Assembly (NCBI GenBank): GCA_036785325.1
Contig: JAXIVH010000021.1
Coordinates: forward strand, 1,374,113-1,438,112
Source of the DNA: Urophycis tenuis
Taxonomy: Eukaryota > Chordata > Actinopteri > Gadiformes > Phycidae
Direction: 5' to 3'
DNA: 64,000 nt
The notes beneath the pieces were generated by a model. The model had not been told where the DNA came from. It saw only the letters and a program-made list of their open reading frames with translations, and ran no database searches. The number at the start of each line of letters is the position of its first letter. Positions within the stretch are counted from its first letter, which is position 1. Positions 12,382-56,859 of the stretch are shown here, piece by piece. The translations under genes and the position numbers were made by a program.

Positions 12382-13292
12382 ATGATCAAGAAAATGTCCC
12401 CATCCGATAACGAGTTCGACATCCCGCCCAAGAACTGCCACAGGATGGTCATTCTTGGTTCCACCAAAGTTGGCAAAACAGCCATCATCTCCAGGTTCTT
12501 AAACGAGAAATATGACGACCAGTACACACCAACCATTGAAGACTTCCATAGAAAATTCTACAACATCAGAGGAGAATTATATCAATTGGACATTTTGGAC
12601 ACGTCTGGAAATCACCCCTTCCCTGCCATGAGGAGGCTGTCTATTCTTACTGGTGAGTTTGGACTTGAGGTTCTACAGCACGTTTTTAAAATAACGCATT
12701 TCAAACGTTTAAATGGCCTGAGGAAATCAGTGCGCTGTACTTACAATGTCTTCTTCTGGTTCTCCCAGGTGATGTGTTCATCCTGGTGTTCAGCCTGGAC
12801 AACAGAGACTCGTTTCTGGAGGTGCAGCGGCTGAAGCGTCAGATCCACGAGACGAAGTCATGCTTGAAAAACAAAACCAAGGAGAACGTGGACGCGCCGG
12901 TCGTCATCTGCGGCAACAAGTGTGACCGGGACTTTTACCGGGAGGTTCAGGAGGAGGAGATCGAGCAACTTGTGGCTGGGGATGAGCAAAGCGCGTACTA
13001 TGAAATCTCAGCAAAAAGAAACACTAACGTAGACCAAATGTTCAATACTCTGTTTACCCTGGCGAAGTTACCGAATGAAATGAGTCCCGACCGTCACCGC
13101 AAAGTTTCCCTGCAGTATTGCGAAGTGCTCCACAGAAAATCTTTCCGAAACAAGAAGGTGAAGCAGGGCGACGCATATGGAATCGTGGCGCCTTGCGCCC
13201 GCAGACCCAGCGTGCACAGTGACCTGATGTACATTAGAGAGAAGGCTGTAGGAGCCAGCCAGGCGAAGGAAAAGGGATGCATCATATGCTAG
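12382..13292 (+). CDS. rasd1: Dexamethasone-induced Ras-related protein 1 (two exons)
   Basis: Coding exons are 12382-12652 and 12769-13292, joined across a 116-bp GT-AG intron that splits a glycine codon after SILT; the product is 264 residues. It is a Ras-superfamily GTPase of the Dexras/Rhes branch. Visible motifs are P-loop G26-STKVGK-T33, switch I around TPTIEDF (49-55), D73-TSGN, N140-KCD-143 (usual Ras form NKxD) and E169-ISAK-173. A basic C-terminal extension ends in the CAAX box CIIC, predicting prenylation and membrane attachment. The RRPSVHSDLMYIREKA segment and the start MIKKMSPSD match remembered vertebrate RASD1. The family modulates receptor-linked G-protein signalling. I chose the ATG at 12382 because it matches the internal MIKKM of mammalian RASD1; no upstream in-frame ATG was seen. 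It is shorter than human RASD1 (281 residues as I recall), lacking the N-terminal MKLAA and a glycine-rich loop. RASD2 is less likely. Confidence 0.93.
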
Positions 13293-13589
13293 AGATTGTG
13301 TTTTTGAGATTTCACCGGAAAGATCGAAATGAGACCTGCAAAAAACTGTGTAACATACATGCCAAAAATCTCCAGAATCCTCCAGAATATTGGCCAACGA
13401 CAACGGTCCGTGGCTCAGTCGGTGGGCTGCGGGTCCCACGTGGAGAGCTTTGCCAGACAGTGCAAAGGAGAAAAAAAGTTTACATTTTGCTATTTTTATA
13501 ATGAACTTGAATGATTGTTGCATATGATCAAATTCATTTGGATTGTAGGCCTATATTTATGGCAGCATTTGCTTTTGTATAAAGAAGAA

Positions 13590-13595
13590 AATAAA
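13590..13595 (+). terminator. rasd1: rasd1 poly(A) signal
   Basis: AATAAA lies 298 bp after the rasd1 stop codon and is followed by T-rich sequence. It implies a short 3' UTR of about 320 nt. Confidence 0.65.
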
Positions 13596-13599
13596 ATGC

Positions 13600-15000
13600 T
13601 TTTTTAAATCAATTTCCTGTACACCTCATTTTTATCATTCACTTTGCACCTATTTTCAGAGGATAAAACAAATACTAATACGACTGGCCAACTGCTACTA
13701 AACAATATTAATGATAATAACCTGGATAATGCACACAACCTGCACACGTTTGACCAACATTAAACCAACAAAGCCTTGAAGTCCCTGTTGTGCCAAACAA
13801 CCACATGCAACTGAACACACGCTCATTTCATTTGAACACACAACACAAATGCATACAACATCTAAAGGAAAACCCATTTGATGGCCCCAACTGGTCAGCT
13901 GAACATCAAATATGTTGATAATTAATGCAAGGCAATTATTCTGGCACCACAGGGATGCTGAAGGCCTTGCAGGGCTGCCATGTTTCAATACATCCTCATA
14001 AGAACATCCTGTTTTATTATTCATTCTGATGTGTGCCAATCACAATGGTTTCACGTAAGAAGTGGGACACGTCCAGAAGTGGGACATCTACAGACGTGAG
14101 GCGTGATGAGGTAATATACATCAATAAGACCAATATCTAAAGTACACACTCTGCATTGAGTACAGGTCACCAGAAATCAATAAGGAAGGTCTGAATGCCA
14201 TTTGGCTGCTGAACTGTAGACTGCCTGGAAATTAAGGCAAAATCAGAGCAGTGTAAAACCTCGCAGATATGAACATGTTTAACAATTTATTTCAAACAAA
14301 TACAAATAGCTAACACGATGACCTCTTCCATGCAGCCAACTACTGGTTGAGGTTAGTGTTCTTTATTGCTCCTAAATGACTCAATGAAAGACCACCTGTT
14401 TGACCTGTTTGACCAAAATGGCTCAGTTCCAAAGCTTTTTCCCTGGAGCTCAGGTTCACTCAAACGTCACCCGGGGGGTCTTGGGTAAACAGAAATCAGC
14501 CATATAAGTGGATCGGTTGAATGGCTGAATGAAATCAGTGAGGACAGCTGAGCGGAGCTGCCTCTGACTCAGGAGAAGACCTCCAACTCCACAGGAACAG
14601 TCCGCTCTTCCCTCGTCACGGCCACATTCGTTAAAAGGAACGCGGGATGGAAACATGAGGGCTCCTCGGGAGAACGTTCCGACTTCATGGGCACATATCT
14701 AATGACATGAACCCCAGACATTCTACAACATAAGCCATTGATGGACTCTAGGACTTCGGCACAGCTGTATGGTACACACCTCTAGGTAGAGGGATCTACC
14801 TAGACGTCTAACTTGTGGTAGAGATCTAGGAGGCTGATCAAGCCATCTGGGCAGATGCTCCCAGGTGTGATGTCACTAAAGGGTAGACATTTAAAATCAG
14901 AATTGAACCACAAGTCCTGGAATTACAACTGATGCCTTTCAAAACACTACATTATAGTTTGTCATGGGCCAGGAAATGAAGTCAACAGCATTCAAGCAAT
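13600..15000. other. Intergenic region between convergent rasd1 and med9
   Basis: Single-copy AT-rich sequence. No exon, RNA gene or mobile element recognised. Confidence 0.5.
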
Positions 15001-15007
15001 ACCTCAT

Positions 15008-15013
15008 TTTAAT
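15008..15013 (-). terminator. med9: Possible med9 poly(A) signal
   Basis: ATTAAA on the minus strand, 163 bp beyond the med9 stop codon. It is the common variant signal and fits a short 3' UTR. Confidence 0.4.
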
Positions 15014-15175
15014 TGACATGACGGAGCAGCTGTAGTAAAAACAAAGATCAGAATACAACACGTGTAGGAACGTCACGGACAGCACTGTTCGTCCTAGGTA
15101 TGAAACACGTTCTCCTAACTCCACAAATGTCCACGTCAAGAAAGCGTCCTTTCGTTTCCAACAGTCCACCTTTCC

Positions 15176-15653
15176 TCAGGACGCTTTGGGCACCTGGAAC
15201 ATACACAAGCTCTTGTACTTCTGCAGCAGCTGCCTCTTGGTGCGCACCTGCTCCCTCAGGGAGGCCAGCTGCTGCTGCTGCTCCGCGGGGCTCCACTCGA
15301 TGCCCGGCATGCTGGAGACCAGCTCCCGGGCCTCCTGGATTCTGGTCCTCAGCTTGGCCAGCTCCTGGTGGATGTCCTGGCTCTCTTTGTCTATGCTGAG
15401 GACAGAAACAACCGAGAAAACCCCAGCAGTGATGAGACGACGCGCTGTGGATCGACCCGACTAGAAGCCTTCACAAGTCCGACACGTCTCCGAGAAACGA
15501 CGGCGCTCTTCTTACTGGGAGACCAACACACATCTAAAGCCGTATATATAAAGTCTCTTATTCGTCATCTTACCATTTGATGATATCATGGACTAGAGGT
15601 AACAACGAACAATCTTCGCCGTCTTTCTCTTGCTTTGTTTGCACCACCGCCAT
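15176..15653 (-). CDS. med9: Mediator complex subunit 9 (two exons)
   Basis: Two minus-strand exons, 15653-15574 and 15395-15176, join across a 178-bp GT-AG intron. The junction falls inside a cysteine codon and restores LVHDIIKCIDKESQ. The product is 99 residues. MED9 is a small subunit of the middle module of Mediator, the nuclear coactivator that links activators to RNA polymerase II. The family core is clear: LLPLVHDIIKC near residue 18, the helix DIHQELAKLRTRIQ, the invariant-looking SSMPGIEWSPAEQQQQL, and the end LREQVRTKRQLLQKYKSLCMF. Both helices have the heptad character expected of its coiled coil with partner subunits. The long proline-rich N-terminus I recall in mammalian MED9 is absent; only about 17 residues precede the conserved core. 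The ATG at 15653 is the first that fits the frame of the conserved domain. It is convergent with rasd1, its neighbour in mammals too. Confidence 0.93.
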
Positions 15654-15679
15654 CGCGTCCCTGACGAGGCGCGTGTGAG

Positions 15680-15687
15680 TGACGTCA
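15680..15687. promoter_or_regulatory. med9: CRE palindrome upstream of med9
   Basis: Perfect TGACGTCA, the CREB/ATF binding palindrome, 27 bp upstream of the med9 ATG in a CpG-rich stretch. Confidence 0.6.
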
Positions 15688-15699
15688 GTAACAATGTGT

Positions 15700-15707
15700 T
15701 GACGTCA
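15700..15707. promoter_or_regulatory. med9: Second CRE palindrome upstream of med9
   Basis: A second perfect TGACGTCA, exactly 20 bp from the first, so on nearly the same face of the helix after two turns. Confidence 0.6.
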
Positions 15708-15736
15708 TCAACATCAGACCGACGCAGCCAGCTCGT

Positions 15737-15742
15737 CACGTG
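15737..15742. promoter_or_regulatory. med9: E-box (CACGTG) upstream of med9
   Basis: A palindromic CACGTG (bHLH-ZIP/USF type) 84 bp upstream of the start codon. The match alone is weak evidence. Its closeness to the two CREs supports a compact promoter here. Confidence 0.4.
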
Positions 15743-16097
15743 CCGTCCACTGGCAGATGTTTCACCACTGGCAGATGTTTCATCATGTGTGGTGTTCTGG
15801 AACATCTTCTGAACAACGTAATCCTGTCATCTGGGGGTTCTCATCTCGTTTGCATTGTTGAATCACACAATACGAAGACATTGAATGGGTCCACGTTTAG
15901 GCTCCACGTTATTGTGAATGCGTTGTTGTGCCAATGAATATAAGTATGACGTATGAGTATACATAAAGTGATGTCATCATCGGACACACAAGCAACCTGA
16001 CAGACATGGAGGATGCAATAAAGTGTCTATGAAATGCCATTGAAATGCCCTAGCATTTACATTTAAAACGTATTGAATAGACTTATGCTGTTCATTT

Positions 16098-16502
16098 GAC
16101 CTGACGTTACATTACCTTACATTACCTGAAAAATCCTGTACATTTGCACATTTTGCATTTTGCACATTTTGCACATTTGCACATCTACTTTGCCCAATTT
16201 ATATCTGCACATCTATTTTTATTTTTATATCTACACCTCAGACTCAGTTACCAATTGCACTGTTCATCTCAATGATGACTACTATGTATGTATGGAGGTT
16301 CTCATTTTTTCATCTGATCTGATTCTAAGAGCTCGCATATAATTTTATTTTATCTTAATTTAGGTAAATCTATTTATTGTTTATTGTCTATACTCAGGTT
16401 TTTTATCGCACTCCTCTATCCCCTTGTACTGCTTGTCAATGTGAATTTCTCCTAAGGGGGATTAATAAAGGAATATCTTATCTTATCTTATCTTATCTTA
16501 TC
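16098..16502 (+). mobile_element. 5'-truncated LINE 3' end with (CTTAT)n tail
   Basis: Repeated TTTGCACAT words precede a stretch ending in GGGGGATTAATAAAGGAATA and then four CTTAT pentamers. This is the 3' end of L2/CR1-type teleost LINEs, as far as I can judge. No reverse-transcriptase coding sequence is present. Confidence 0.6.
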
Positions 16503-17307
16503 AACAAGGTAATGGCGTCATACTAAAAATAGTCAGTGTAAAAAAAAAAAATATAGGCCTATGTTGCTGTTTGGTTTAATAATGTATAAGAAAGTTGCCA
16601 AATCGAAGTAGTGCTATTAGCCTAATATGATATAACATAAGACAATAATGAAATTATAATAGAAGTAGTACATATAATGCATATCTCGTGGTATTTAAAT
16701 TTGATGTGGACAGCCTTGTGCAAACATAAGATTAATTAGACTGGATTAGGAGGAATATGTAGGCTAACAGAACACAGAGTCACAGAGTCATGTCTCCATT
16801 TTGATTTAGGTCATGTGGAGGTGCCATTTCTCCCAAGGATCTTTAGGTTTACGACATCACACTATGAGTTTGATTTTAAAGTTGACTCAGCCCCGAGAAA
16901 AACCAACATCATTCAAGACTTCGATTTCTCTTTCACAAACTCACCCACAAATGAGTGCAAGTGTATCTTATGTTTGCTTACATTGCATGTTGACAGAATA
17001 GGAATGAGATACTTACATACTGCATCGATAGTAGCTGGTAATGAACCATGTTGCTCAACCACATGTTAACAGCCATATGTCCACTTGACCCACATGTCTG
17101 CAATATGCCAGCTGTGTTCATCCTTCTGGCCTTTATCATTGACCCCACAGACCTGAAAGCGTAATCACTGCTGCCATGTACTGCTCAAATTAATGTTTGC
17201 ACATTGACGGTGTCATTGTAATAATGTTGTAAACCTAAGATTACATGGGGCACATGTCTGCAAAAGAGGAGTTAGCCCTTTTACAACTGTAGCCTTGTGC
17301 AAATAAA
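16503..17307. other. Unassigned intergenic stretch
   Basis: AT-rich single-copy sequence. Nothing recognised. Confidence 0.5.
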
Positions 17308-17890
<583 letters not shown>

Positions 17891-18501
17891 ATCCTAGTAG
17901 TAGTCAAAGTAAAAGTCTGAGTGTATTCATTTGGAATGCATGTTTATCCAACAAATATTTCAGGGGTTTTAAAGAGGTACATCTATACAGCAAACATTTT
18001 GTACATAACATATGCTCGTTTACAGATTACTAATGAATTTCTCCTTTGGTCTGATTGATGTTCCACTCTGACCAACGACATGCTCAAACCTGCAGGGGAA
18101 ACGCAAGCCCATCCCCTTCCATTAAACTCAATTCAGTATGAAGATAAAGAAATGATGTTCGATACTATCATCTAGTAACAGTGGATATCCATTAACAGGT
18201 TTGGAATTGATACAGGGAATCAACTCATGCAGGTAATATAGGCTTCATGTTAAAGTTGAATGAAATCAATCATTTTAATCTCAATAACTCCCACTTTGCA
18301 GAGCTGCTTTCATTGAATTAAGGACATACAAACCCAGAAATGAATGTATGGATGGGAATTACAAGTAGCCCATGTTTAATTGTTATTGGGTTAAGAGATC
18401 ATATTGGCTGGCTTCATGATACTTCATGCTGTAGACTTGTGTGTGCTGATAATCTTGATTAATCCAGCGCATTTCACCTATAATAGATAATAGGAGTGAG
18501 T

Positions 18502-18615
<114 letters not shown>

Positions 18616-18927
18616 GTTAATTGCTTTAATTGCTTGCCATTATAAAATGTATTTGACATTTTAGTGGAATATCACATATTGTGAATTCCCCCTGAACAAG
18701 CTACTTCCCTTTTTGCTGTTTTCTCATTCTTACCAAGTATACACATGAGAATGTGTTCTGCCTCTAACTGGATCAGAACCTGCTGACACACCTACTTGGT
18801 GACCTTATTGAATTGTGTTGTTATGGTTCTGTTGTTGAGCTGTTTTTGTTCGGCTTATTAACTGGGCAGTGATGTTTAGCAGCCTTGTGACTTCCTGTGC
18901 TTCATGTACTGGTCAGTAGGACGTACA

Positions 18928-18963
18928 TATATCTATATATCTATATATATATATACATATATA

Positions 18964-19051
<88 letters not shown>
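18928..19051. repeat. (TA)n microsatellite
   Basis: About 120 bp of TA with a few C or T interruptions at the left end. Self-complementary and cruciform prone. Confidence 0.95.
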
Positions 19052-19053
<2 letters not shown>

Positions 19054-19164
19054 TATCAAAATGCTCCAGGCACGGTCAGACCAACACTTCCTGTTGTCTT
19101 TATTCATTCATTCATTCACCATGGCTGTATGGAGATCCTTGTGAATGGCTTTTAGCACTAGAAG

Positions 19165-19222
19165 TAAGTAAGTCGCTTTCGATAAAAGCGTCTGCTATGT
19201 GCCCTAAATGTAAATGTAATAT
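19165..19222 (+). mobile_element. SINE 3' end fragment
   Basis: AAGTCGCTTTCGATAAAAGC followed by GTCTGCTATGTGCCCTAAAT and short TGTAAA repeats. This matches the 3' core of the SINEs at 11521 and 46744, in the opposite orientation; the tRNA head is missing. Confidence 0.55.
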
Positions 19223-19451
19223 GTGTTGTTGTAATGTTTACCAGATGACCTACTGATCAAAGCAGCCTCGGACAGATGTAATATGTTCAGACTTCTTCTG
19301 GGATTGTCCATTCTCGTGATCTGGTTGTCTGGTCAGTGGAGAAGTAATATAAAACTTGTCTTAATTGTTGCACTACAGCTGAACAAACACTGTGTCACTT
19401 AACGTTTAAATAAACCAATTAAGCCAAAATAAAGCCTTGCTTGAGAGAAAA

Positions 19452-19489
<38 letters not shown>

Positions 19490-19517
19490 CCTGCGTGCGC
19501 GTGTGCGTGTGTGTGTG
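19452..19517. repeat. (GT)n, left half of a split microsatellite
   Basis: A GT tract with GC interruptions that stops exactly where the hAT-like element begins and resumes where it ends. Confidence 0.9.
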
Positions 19518-20312
19518 CAGAGGTGTATAAAGTACTTGAAAAAAAATAACTAAGTAAAAGTATAAGTACCATAACTGAAAATGACTTTGGTCAAAGTTAA
19601 AGTCACCTAAAGGAAAATTACTTAAGTAAAAGTTTTAAAGTAGCTCACATTTAATGTACTTAAGTATCAAAAGTATCTTGTGAAAAAATATACTCAAGTA
19701 TCAAAAGTAAAAGTACAAGTACGTGTATTTTAATAGTACGCATGAAAGAAGCAAAACGACCCAAAAATATTCTCCCCTTGTTTTTTATTTAACTTTTTCA
19801 GGTGAATGAAATGTTGTATAGAATACCACTCAAAAAATAAACAATGTCTTTAACATTTAACATAAGAACCACTTTTTCGCTTTTTAACTATGTTGGGGGA
19901 ATCATCATGAGCTGAGGCACAGTAACACCACACAAACAAAATGTCTGGTTCAAGTGGAGAAGTTGAACTTGCGGTTCATCCTCAGCAGAAGCTGATTTTC
20001 AAAAGTGTCCGCAGCTAGTCATGCTCTTTTTGGGCTTTTTGGGCCCACATTTACCTTCAACTTCGCGAGAGTACCGTACATGGTTCTTCTCGTCCTCTCG
20101 GACCCGCACATTCCAGATAATTCTTTGACTATTTTAATTTGGAAATTTACTTTGACAAATGTCAAAGTAACGAAGTAAAAGTATATATTTTTTTAACTTT
20201 TAAATGTAGTGAAGTAAAAGTAAAAGTCCTGATTAAAAAAAAACCTCAAGTAAAGTACAAATCCTCAAAAAAAATACTTAAGTAGTGTAACGAAGTACAT
20301 TTAGTTACTATA

Positions 20313-20320
<8 letters not shown>
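19518..20320. mobile_element. Non-autonomous hAT-like DNA transposon inside a TG repeat
   Basis: The left end starts CAGAGGTGTATAAAGTA and the right end, reverse-complemented, starts CACAGGTGTATAGTAACT: imperfect terminal inverted repeats of the CAGAGGTGTA type I know from teleost hAT elements. The internal ends repeat AAGTAAAAGTA-like words on both sides. There is no transposase frame in about 800 bp, so it is non-autonomous. TG dinucleotides flank both sides, consistent with a target duplication of TGTGTGTG that cannot be delimited exactly in a repeat. Confidence 0.75.

Positions 20321-20405
<85 letters not shown>
20318..20405. repeat. (GT)n, right half of the split microsatellite
   Basis: About 88 bp of GT continuing from the right end of the hAT-like element. 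Confidence 0.95.
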
Positions 20406-21190
20406 ATGTGTGTGTTTCTAAGAGATGTGCTTTAGTATGTTCACAGAACACATTTTCTAGGAATTGCAACAATGATTGTATTCGTTCCCATGAAACAGTC
20501 CAGCCAGGGGCAAACATCAAGACCACTTAAACTCGGAGCGCTTTTGGATCATTTGAAGAGAATCGTCAATCAAAAAGGATGAAAGCACTTTACTTTTCTG
20601 AGATTGCCCTCGACTGCCCCCAAGTGAAACGGAGAGAAAACAACATCTCAGAACTGACTTGACCTAAAACATCCACAAGTAGAGCAGACCCTTTACACCT
20701 TGACGGTTGCTGTTTTTTTCACTTTGTCTAAATGAGTTTGATCAATGCGCTTTTGCTCATTAATTTGGCTGTCAGTGATGCGGTCAGTGATGCGGTCGCA
20801 CTACACTTTCAGGTGCAGCTGGTTGGAGAATAATTTGTATTTTCTAGCCAAATGGGCCGATTGGGAAAAATAAGTTAATGATTCACAATAACACGAATAA
20901 TAAAAAAAAACATGAAATATAAGACGTGTGTTATTGGTTCGATTGTATGCCGGTTATGTATATTAATACGTCTTTTTACATTTTTTATTTGAACAAATAG
21001 AATATTCGTTCTTACGTAGCTACTTCTCATTGAAACCTACTATTTCAACCACCTACTGTTCCTATACTGAATGAAGTAATGCTTAGACATGTCCGATTTT
21101 TTTTTTTATCTCGACAACGTAATTCCCATCGTAAGTAGTTAATGATGCCTTTATGTTGTACAGAATATGTCCCCTAGAGGGTGCGCTTCA
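20406..21190. other. Unassigned intergenic stretch
   Basis: AT-rich. No gene or element recognised. Confidence 0.5.
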
Positions 21191-21655
21191 TCTGGCTATT
21201 TATTACAGGCACCTCATGTAGGATGAGAAATCATCTGGCAATTTATTACAGGTATCTCATGGAGTAGTAGAAATCATCTGTCAATTTATTATGGGCTCCC
21301 CATGTAGGATGATACATTACCTGTCTATTCATTACAGGTATCTCATGTAGGAGTATAAATCACCTGTCTATTTATTACAGGTATCTCATGTAGGAGTATA
21401 AATCACTTGTCTATTTATTACAGGTATCTCATGTAGGAGTATAAATCACTTGTCTATTTATTACAGGTATCTCATGTAGGAGTATAAATCACTTGTCTAT
21501 TTATTACAGGTATCTCATATAGGAGTATAAATCACCTGTCTATTTATTACAGGTATCTCATGTAGGAGGAATATAAATAACCTGTCTATTTATTACAGGT
21601 ATCTCATGCAGGAGTATAAATCACCTGTTATCTCATGCAGGAGTATAAATCACCC
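21191..21655. repeat. 43-bp minisatellite, about 10 copies
   Basis: Tandem units of about 43 bp containing TGTCTATTTATTACAGGTAT and CTCATGTAGGAGTATAAATC. The leftmost two copies are more diverged and the last is truncated. It lies about 0.4-0.8 kb upstream of the usp22 CpG-rich promoter. Confidence 0.9.
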
Positions 21656-22019
21656 TGACCTCGCCCAGCTCCACGTTCCTTTATGTGGCTGATGGGAAAT
21701 TACAATATTTGACAGCTCTCTCATTAAATAGCGTGTTGCAACATTTCTATATAAATATTGCAACACGTTTATAATGAACAAAGAAATGCGAAATATAATA
21801 AATACTAATAAAATATGACTGGCATACATTTAACCAATTAAAACACTCTATTTTGCTATCAGATCTACTTCAGAAAAGAAGAAATTAGTGCACCAATAAT
21901 AACCAAATTCTTGCTGCAGAGCAGTGTGACATAAACGGTGAATCATTTTGTTTTCCAAAACACCCTAAACGGGAGGTGTTTATAGCTGCGGCCATTGTCG
22001 CCTCGAAAACTCAGAATTC

Positions 22020-22461
22020 AGCTGTGCGGCGCTGCCTGTGTAGTAAAACACGCGCTCCCAAAGCACTCCCATGGCTACGTTATGACGTCACCTCTTTGTG
22101 TTGGCAAATCACGGCGGGCGCTGGGCGGGCTTTGTGAAGCCGTAGCTCGCTGCTAGCTTCACATAGAATGCTAACGAGTCGTGGGAGTGGGAGTCGAGCT
22201 AACGCTAAAGGAAACCGTTCAAACCTCGTACTGTTGTTTAAAAGTGCGAGTCGTTTAGACTAGCTATACGACGAGCGCACAGCCAGTCACCCCAAGGACG
22301 CGTGTTTCCGATGAGTCGTGTTCTGGACGCTACCTCGGCCGTCCCGTGTCCAAACGGAAGCCCTTCGGTCCCGATAGTTGGTGCTAGCTAGCTGCACCAA
22401 TACAGCAGCACGGCGGCTCTTCATCCCTCACCGTAGAGACACACTGAATGTGGCGTCTGTC
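22020..22461 (+). promoter_or_regulatory. usp22: CpG-rich usp22 promoter and 5' UTR region
   Basis: A CpG-rich stretch with GGGCGGGC and many CG dinucleotides ends at the usp22 start codon. No TATA box was seen, which fits a housekeeping promoter. The start of transcription cannot be fixed from the sequence. Confidence 0.6.
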
Positions 22462-55039
<32,578 letters not shown>

Positions 55040-55561
55040 GCCTTACCGGGGCGTCGCCCGGCGCCACACCAGGACGTCCCGGGGGTCCCGGGGCAGGGGG
55101 GCGAGAGGACGGAACACACACACACACACCTACCTGAAGCGCTGCTCTCTCTCGCCGCCCCCCCCGCCCCCCCCCCCCCCCCCCCGGATAGGGACAGACG
55201 GAGAAGAAACACAACGATCCAAGACTTCTGACATCACGCAACCTCTCAAAAAACAACACAAAACCCCAACGCACTGAGCTACGTGTCCGCCATCTACCTG
55301 AGGGACGTGGGGCGAGGGAGAGGACAGAGAGCGAGGCGGTGTCTGTCCAGGCCTGGAGAGACGGGGGGGGCTCCCCCTCACCCCCTCCCTCTGCTGGGGG
55401 GGGACACCGGGCACATGAGGACCCTAAGGACCCATTCTTACAGTATTGTATTCTAACTGTTATTTTCTCTCATTTCTCTCCCATGGTGCTCTCGTTTCAA
55501 CCGACCAAGCAGTTCGCCACATCAGTGGATTACAAACTCATGCATATGGAACTGAATGCAA

Positions 55562-55567
55562 AATAAA
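55562..55567 (+). terminator. usp22: Possible proximal usp22 poly(A) signal
   Basis: AATAAA 523 bp after the stop, followed by an A-rich stretch. The downstream GT-rich element is weak. Confidence 0.35.
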
Positions 55568-56254
55568 AAAATATGAACAAAAAAAAAACTATAGTGAACT
55601 ACACAAAATCAAGGTATTATCAACTGTTTGGTGGAAACAGTTTAAACGGTATGGCTATGATTCGTATCATTTGTGAATTGAGTTATCAGATACTGTATGG
55701 ATCTCGTAAATATCTATTTTTGAAGAGAACTGAATCATGTGGAGTTCTTCTGAGGATGTGTCCGTGCTGCCATGGAAACCAAACCCCAGCATCCCAACAC
55801 GCTCCTCCGCGTTCTGCGTTGTCTCACTGGTCCAGGGAAGGACTTGTACCCTTTTTATAAGCAACTCATTGAACTTTGAGTTTTTGTTTACTGTTCCTTT
55901 CGGTGTCTATATTCATTTTTATTTTTGTAATTTCTGTTGCGTGTCCCGTTGCTGTCCTGGTACTGGAGGAAGCCCGGTCCGGGGTCCTAGCGTTCATGTG
56001 CAGTAGGTGGTGTAAGGACCAGACTGACCACCAGGGGGCTGACGTGAACATCCGGTATGCTTCGTCCTCCGGGGACTACTTGTATTTTCTGGCTGCGGTC
56101 GCTGGGCCGGACCGGCAGCCGTCGCTGTCACGCACCGCCCCTAAACAGAACCCCTTCAGCACCGCATGTGACCCCCGCAGCCCCCCGCCGGAGGCCCGCA
56201 GCTCCTGTACGGTTCTGTCTTGAGGCTCGGTGTCCGTGGTTCTTGTACTGTATT

Positions 56255-56287
<33 letters not shown>

Positions 56288-56776
56288 ATTCAAAAGGGCA
56301 AAAACAAATTGCACGTCCATCAGGCACCACTCAGGGGCCGCACGCCGACTCTGGACCCATCAGTGTTCTCCTCTCCATGGCAACCGTGTGGCGGTGTCTC
56401 CTCCGCAGTGCAGCAAACCTGGCTCTGCTCAATCAGCGCTGCCCGTGGAGGCCACGCACGCCGGCTGTGTTGGTGTGTTCATGGTGAAATATTCCCATTG
56501 TGTATGTACAAAAAAAGGATGGAAAAAAATCAATTGCATATAAAAGGAGCCCCTCCCCCATCACAGTAATATCACATGAATGCCACAGCCCACCCGGGTT
56601 GTTTCGCTGCTCTGTCATTCAAACCTTGTGCATCTCTGTGGTGTGCTGCAGACCCGGTCCCTGAGCCGGACCGGAGCAGTGGGACCTCCCGACTCACTGC
56701 TCGCATCACGATGGACATTCAGGGATGCGGCTGAAACGAAAAAGGAAGAGAAATAGCTTCATTGTCCGTTTCAGTG

Positions 56777-56782
56777 ATTAAA
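56777..56782 (+). terminator. usp22: Possible distal usp22 poly(A) signal
   Basis: ATTAAA followed within 30 bp by TTGATTGTGTTTTATTTTAT, a good downstream element. Confidence 0.4.
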
Positions 56783-56859
56783 CTCAGAACAAAAATGCAA
56801 TGTATTGATTGTGTTTTATTTTATCTTGTTTTTGTCGGTGGTCTTTGTAATTCGCCGGC

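Larger units (their letters stand above)
55040..56850 (+). other. usp22: usp22 3' UTR (extent uncertain)
   Basis: Non-coding sequence after the stop, including C runs at 55160-55185 and a 28-bp poly-G at 56259-56286. AATAAA occurs at 55562-55567. A variant ATTAAA at 56777-56782 is followed by TG/T-rich sequence and is a plausible distal site. Confidence 0.45.

Noticed and set aside
13398..13440. tRNA-like 5' half (GTGGCTCAGTCGGTGGGC) in the rasd1 3' UTR
   Set aside because: A box A-like word is present, but no box B or cloverleaf follows; at most a decayed SINE head.
22378..22461. Longer Usp22 N-terminus (MVLASCTNTAARR)
   Set aside because: It starts at a non-ATG codon; known fish proteins as I recall begin at the MSPAGCSH position.
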